Positions 62,550 through 64,000 of a DNA stretch of 64,000 bases are shown piece by piece. The notes beneath the pieces were generated by a model that worked only from the letters and a program-made list of their open reading frames with translations, was not told the DNA's origin and did not search any database. The number at the start of each line of letters is the position of its first letter. The first letter of the stretch is position 1. Source of the stretch: Nitrospirales bacterium. Lineage in GTDB: Bacteria; Nitrospirota; Nitrospiria; Nitrospirales; UBA8639. Where the stretch lies: contig JAHRAQ010000025.1 of NCBI GenBank assembly GCA_020027205.1, forward strand, positions 1-64,000. The letters run 5' to 3'. Position numbers and translations under genes: made by a program.

Positions 62550-62778
62550 AAAACATATTCGTTTATTCGTTGAGACGGTCCTCTGATTTGACATGATTTC
62601 GCGGTCTGTCGGGCTGTTTTGAACCGCTTTTTTAATACCGCATATTTTCCGCATTTTTGGAAAACAGACAGCATTGGCCGGGATGGCCATGTGGCTGGTT
62701 AGGGCCAGCGTCGGGCCACCTTGGGGTGCGTCGCCGAATCTTTCACTTGGGAAAAACGCGATGAAAGGAGACTGTGAT

Positions 62779-63480
62779 ATGTCAAAGTTCAGAGTTGGGG
62801 ATTTCGTGGTTTGTGTTCTGGCGGGCGCCGCCTTTGTGGTGGCGTTGTCGTCATGTCAGACCTCGAAGCATACCGAAGCCATGGACACTGAAGGGATGCC
62901 CGCCGAAGAAGTCGCGGACATTGAGGTCATGCCCGAACCGGTTGAAGAGCCGTCCATGGCCGAGGACATGATGGTCATGGAAGAGATTTTTGCGGAAGAA
63001 GAAATCGGCCCGATGAGTTCCCTTGAGGACAGCGGCATCCAGGAGTTGGCGCCTTCCGACATCATGGACGAGCCGGCGCCCATGCAAAACATGGACCCCA
63101 GTTCGATGACGGACAGGGATCGCATGGAACAGGACGGGGAGAATTTCGGCTTGTCGCATGTCTTTTTCGCGTATAACAAATATGCGATTAGCGATGAGGC
63201 GGCGTTGGCGTTGCAGGCAAACGCCAGAATGCTCAAGGGCGAACACCAAGGCGCCGACATGGTGATTGAAGGGCATTGTGACGAACGCGGCACCGCGGAT
63301 TACAACATGGAATTGGGGAAGCGCCGGGCACAGGCCGTCAAAAATTATCTGGCGGACCTGGGAATACAAGAATCCAGAGTTCGCGTTGTCAGTTACGGAA
63401 AAGAGCGGCCGTTTTGCCTGGAATCCGATCCGGCCTGCTGGGCGCAAAATCGACGCGGGCATTTTCTGCTCCAGAAGTAA
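62779..63480 (+). CDS. pal: Peptidoglycan-associated lipoprotein Pal
   Basis: Outer-membrane lipoprotein tethering the membrane to peptidoglycan, partner of TolB/TolA. ATG 62779 follows AAAGGAG by about eight bases. Signal VVCVLAGAAFVVALSSC gives lipidated Cys26. A ~100-residue linker unusually rich in Met, Glu and Asp follows (MPAEEVADIEVMPEPVEEPS; MAEDMMVMEEIFAEEE). The OmpA-like domain spans ~125-233 with EGHCDERGTADYNMELGKRRA, the diaminopimelate-binding motif. No tol genes lie nearby. A terminator follows. Confidence 0.92.
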   Translation: MSKFRVGDFVVCVLAGAAFVVALSSCQTSKHTEAMDTEGMPAEEVADIEVMPEPVEEPSMAEDMMVMEEIFAEEEIGPMSSLEDSGIQELAPSDIMDEPAPMQNMDPSSMTDRDRMEQDGENFGLSHVFFAYNKYAISDEAALALQANARMLKGEHQGADMVIEGHCDERGTADYNMELGKRRAQAVKNYLADLGIQESRVRVVSYGKERPFCLESDPACWAQNRRGHFLLQK

Positions 63481-63506
63481 CTCGCGACATGTGTTTGCGT
63501 AACGGG

Positions 63507-63546
63507 AAGGGTCCGGTGAGTTTCTCCGGGCCTTTCCTTTCTTTTT
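63507..63546 (+). terminator. Rho-independent terminator after pal
   Basis: Stem AAGGGTCCGG with CCGGGCCTTT around a nine-base loop, followed by the T-rich CCTTTCTTTTT. It lies 27 bp after the pal stop. The following 63547-63703 shows no gene. Confidence 0.75.
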
Positions 63547-63703
63547 CCCGGATGCCTTTCGATTCATCGGTGAATGATTCATTGTCTCACGCGGGGATGA
63601 GGGTTGTATCCGGGGTTCCCGCGACCTCTCCTGTGTCTCGAGACGACCTGCCTGCCGTCCCGTTCTGAAACGAACACGATCCATACGCCGACGCGTTGGC
63701 CGT

Positions 63704-64000
63704 ATGAAAACCGGCGTGTTCCTGACATTTGAAAATGAGTTTGCCCCGCTCGGCGGACTGGCGGCCGTCATGCGCGTGTTGCCCAAACGCATGGCCGGGC
63801 AATGGAACGGTCCCTGCGTGACCATCACGCCGTTTTTCCGGGAGATTATGAAATGCCGGCCGGATGTTCTGGAATCCATTCATCCGGCCGGGATTGCCTT
63901 TTCGCTCAACTTCGGCGGCGACACCCACGCGGTTTCCGTCCGGCGTCACGAGGACGCGCGGGGGTTTCGCACCTATTTCGTCGATTCGCCGGCATTTTTT
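63704..64000 (+). CDS. Glycogen/starch synthase-like GT5, N-terminal part (3' partial)
   Basis: Open at the right edge; 99 residues visible. MKTGVFLTFENEFAPLGGLA followed by AVMRVLPKRM resembles the starch synthase catalytic-domain start, where K-x-GG-L binds ADP-glucose (here a P-L-G-G-L variant). The rest (VTITPFFREI, FSLNFGGDTHAVSV) fits the N-terminal Rossmann fold of GT5 enzymes. Whether it makes glycogen or another glucan cannot be told. No other glycogen gene is in the window. Confidence 0.7.
   Translation, partial: MKTGVFLTFENEFAPLGGLAAVMRVLPKRMAGQWNGPCVTITPFFREIMKCRPDVLESIHPAGIAFSLNFGGDTHAVSVRRHEDARGFRTYFVDSPAFF

Noticed and set aside
62550..62778. Possible riboswitch in the ~220-nt pal leader
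   Set aside because: GGCC-rich complementary pieces exist but no known aptamer core was recognised, so no regulatory RNA is called.

Overview
This window comes from the chromosome of a GC-rich, double-membraned (Gram-negative-type) bacterium. It carries lipid A genes (lpxA, lpxI, lpxB, lpxK), Kdo and heptose transferases, msbA, lptD, bamA, an OmpH/Skp-like factor, a Pal lipoprotein and an autotransporter barrel. The order lpxA-lpxI-Gfo/Idh oxidoreductase-lpxB-msbA-DUF374-waaA-lpxK, with LpxI rather than LpxH, plus a copper nitrite reductase and a lone HpnD-like synthase, is what I would expect from a Nitrospirota/Nitrospinota-like lineage. That placement is inference; there is no rRNA here, and the only RNA gene recognised is one tRNA-Ser(GCU).

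Layout. 0-2.2 kb: the C-terminal part of an autotransporter with VCBS-like repeats. 2.4-8.9 kb (minus): uppS-cdsA-dxr-rseP-proS. 9.5-13.5 kb (plus): tldD, pmbA (TldD/E protease) and a small unknown. 13.7-18.9 kb: type-4 uracil-DNA glycosylase, HpnD-like synthase, a membrane-anchored SH3-like protein, an unknown 337-residue protein and a FolB-methyltransferase fusion. 19.2-26.1 kb (plus): moaC-moaD-moaE-moaA, accD, folC, lptD. 26.6-32.1 kb (minus): lon-thiL-DUF2062-HD phosphohydrolase. 32.5-45.5 kb (plus): bamA, ompH-like, fabZ, lpxA, lpxI, oxidoreductase, lpxB, msbA, a frameshifted DUF374 acyltransferase, waaA, lpxK. 45.8-54.7 kb (plus): heptosyltransferases, gmhB, several glycosyltransferases and an O-antigen ligase-like protein. 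54.8-62.3 kb: tRNA-Ser, a small protein, a DsbA-like protein, a cupin, nirK and a GldA/F/G-type ABC system with a DUF4340 protein. 62.5-64 kb: pal and the start of a glycogen/starch synthase.

Most of the coding content serves one theme: making, exporting and assembling the outer membrane. Lipid A is built (fabZ, lpxA, lpxI, lpxB, lpxK), given Kdo and heptose (waaA, gmhB, GT9 enzymes), extended by GT2/GT4/GT25 enzymes and a ligase, flipped by MsbA, and inserted by LptD, while BamA and the OmpH-like protein handle barrel proteins.

The most striking non-coding feature is a dispersed family of REP/dRS3-like palindromic repeats, at about 18 loci. Each hairpin arm has an outer GTCATTCC end and an inner GGAATCCATCC end, and arms are assembled in opposed or tandem orientation. 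They fill nearly every intergenic gap from 2 to 46 kb and are absent from 46-64 kb. One tandem pair sits between lpxB and msbA and is flanked by an exact 28-bp direct duplication of the lpxB/msbA junction, which looks like an insertion footprint. The purine-rich tails of the elements often place a Shine-Dalgarno-like GGAGG or GGAAGGAGG in front of the next gene. A second repeat type occurs twice, each time just after a stop codon between convergent genes.
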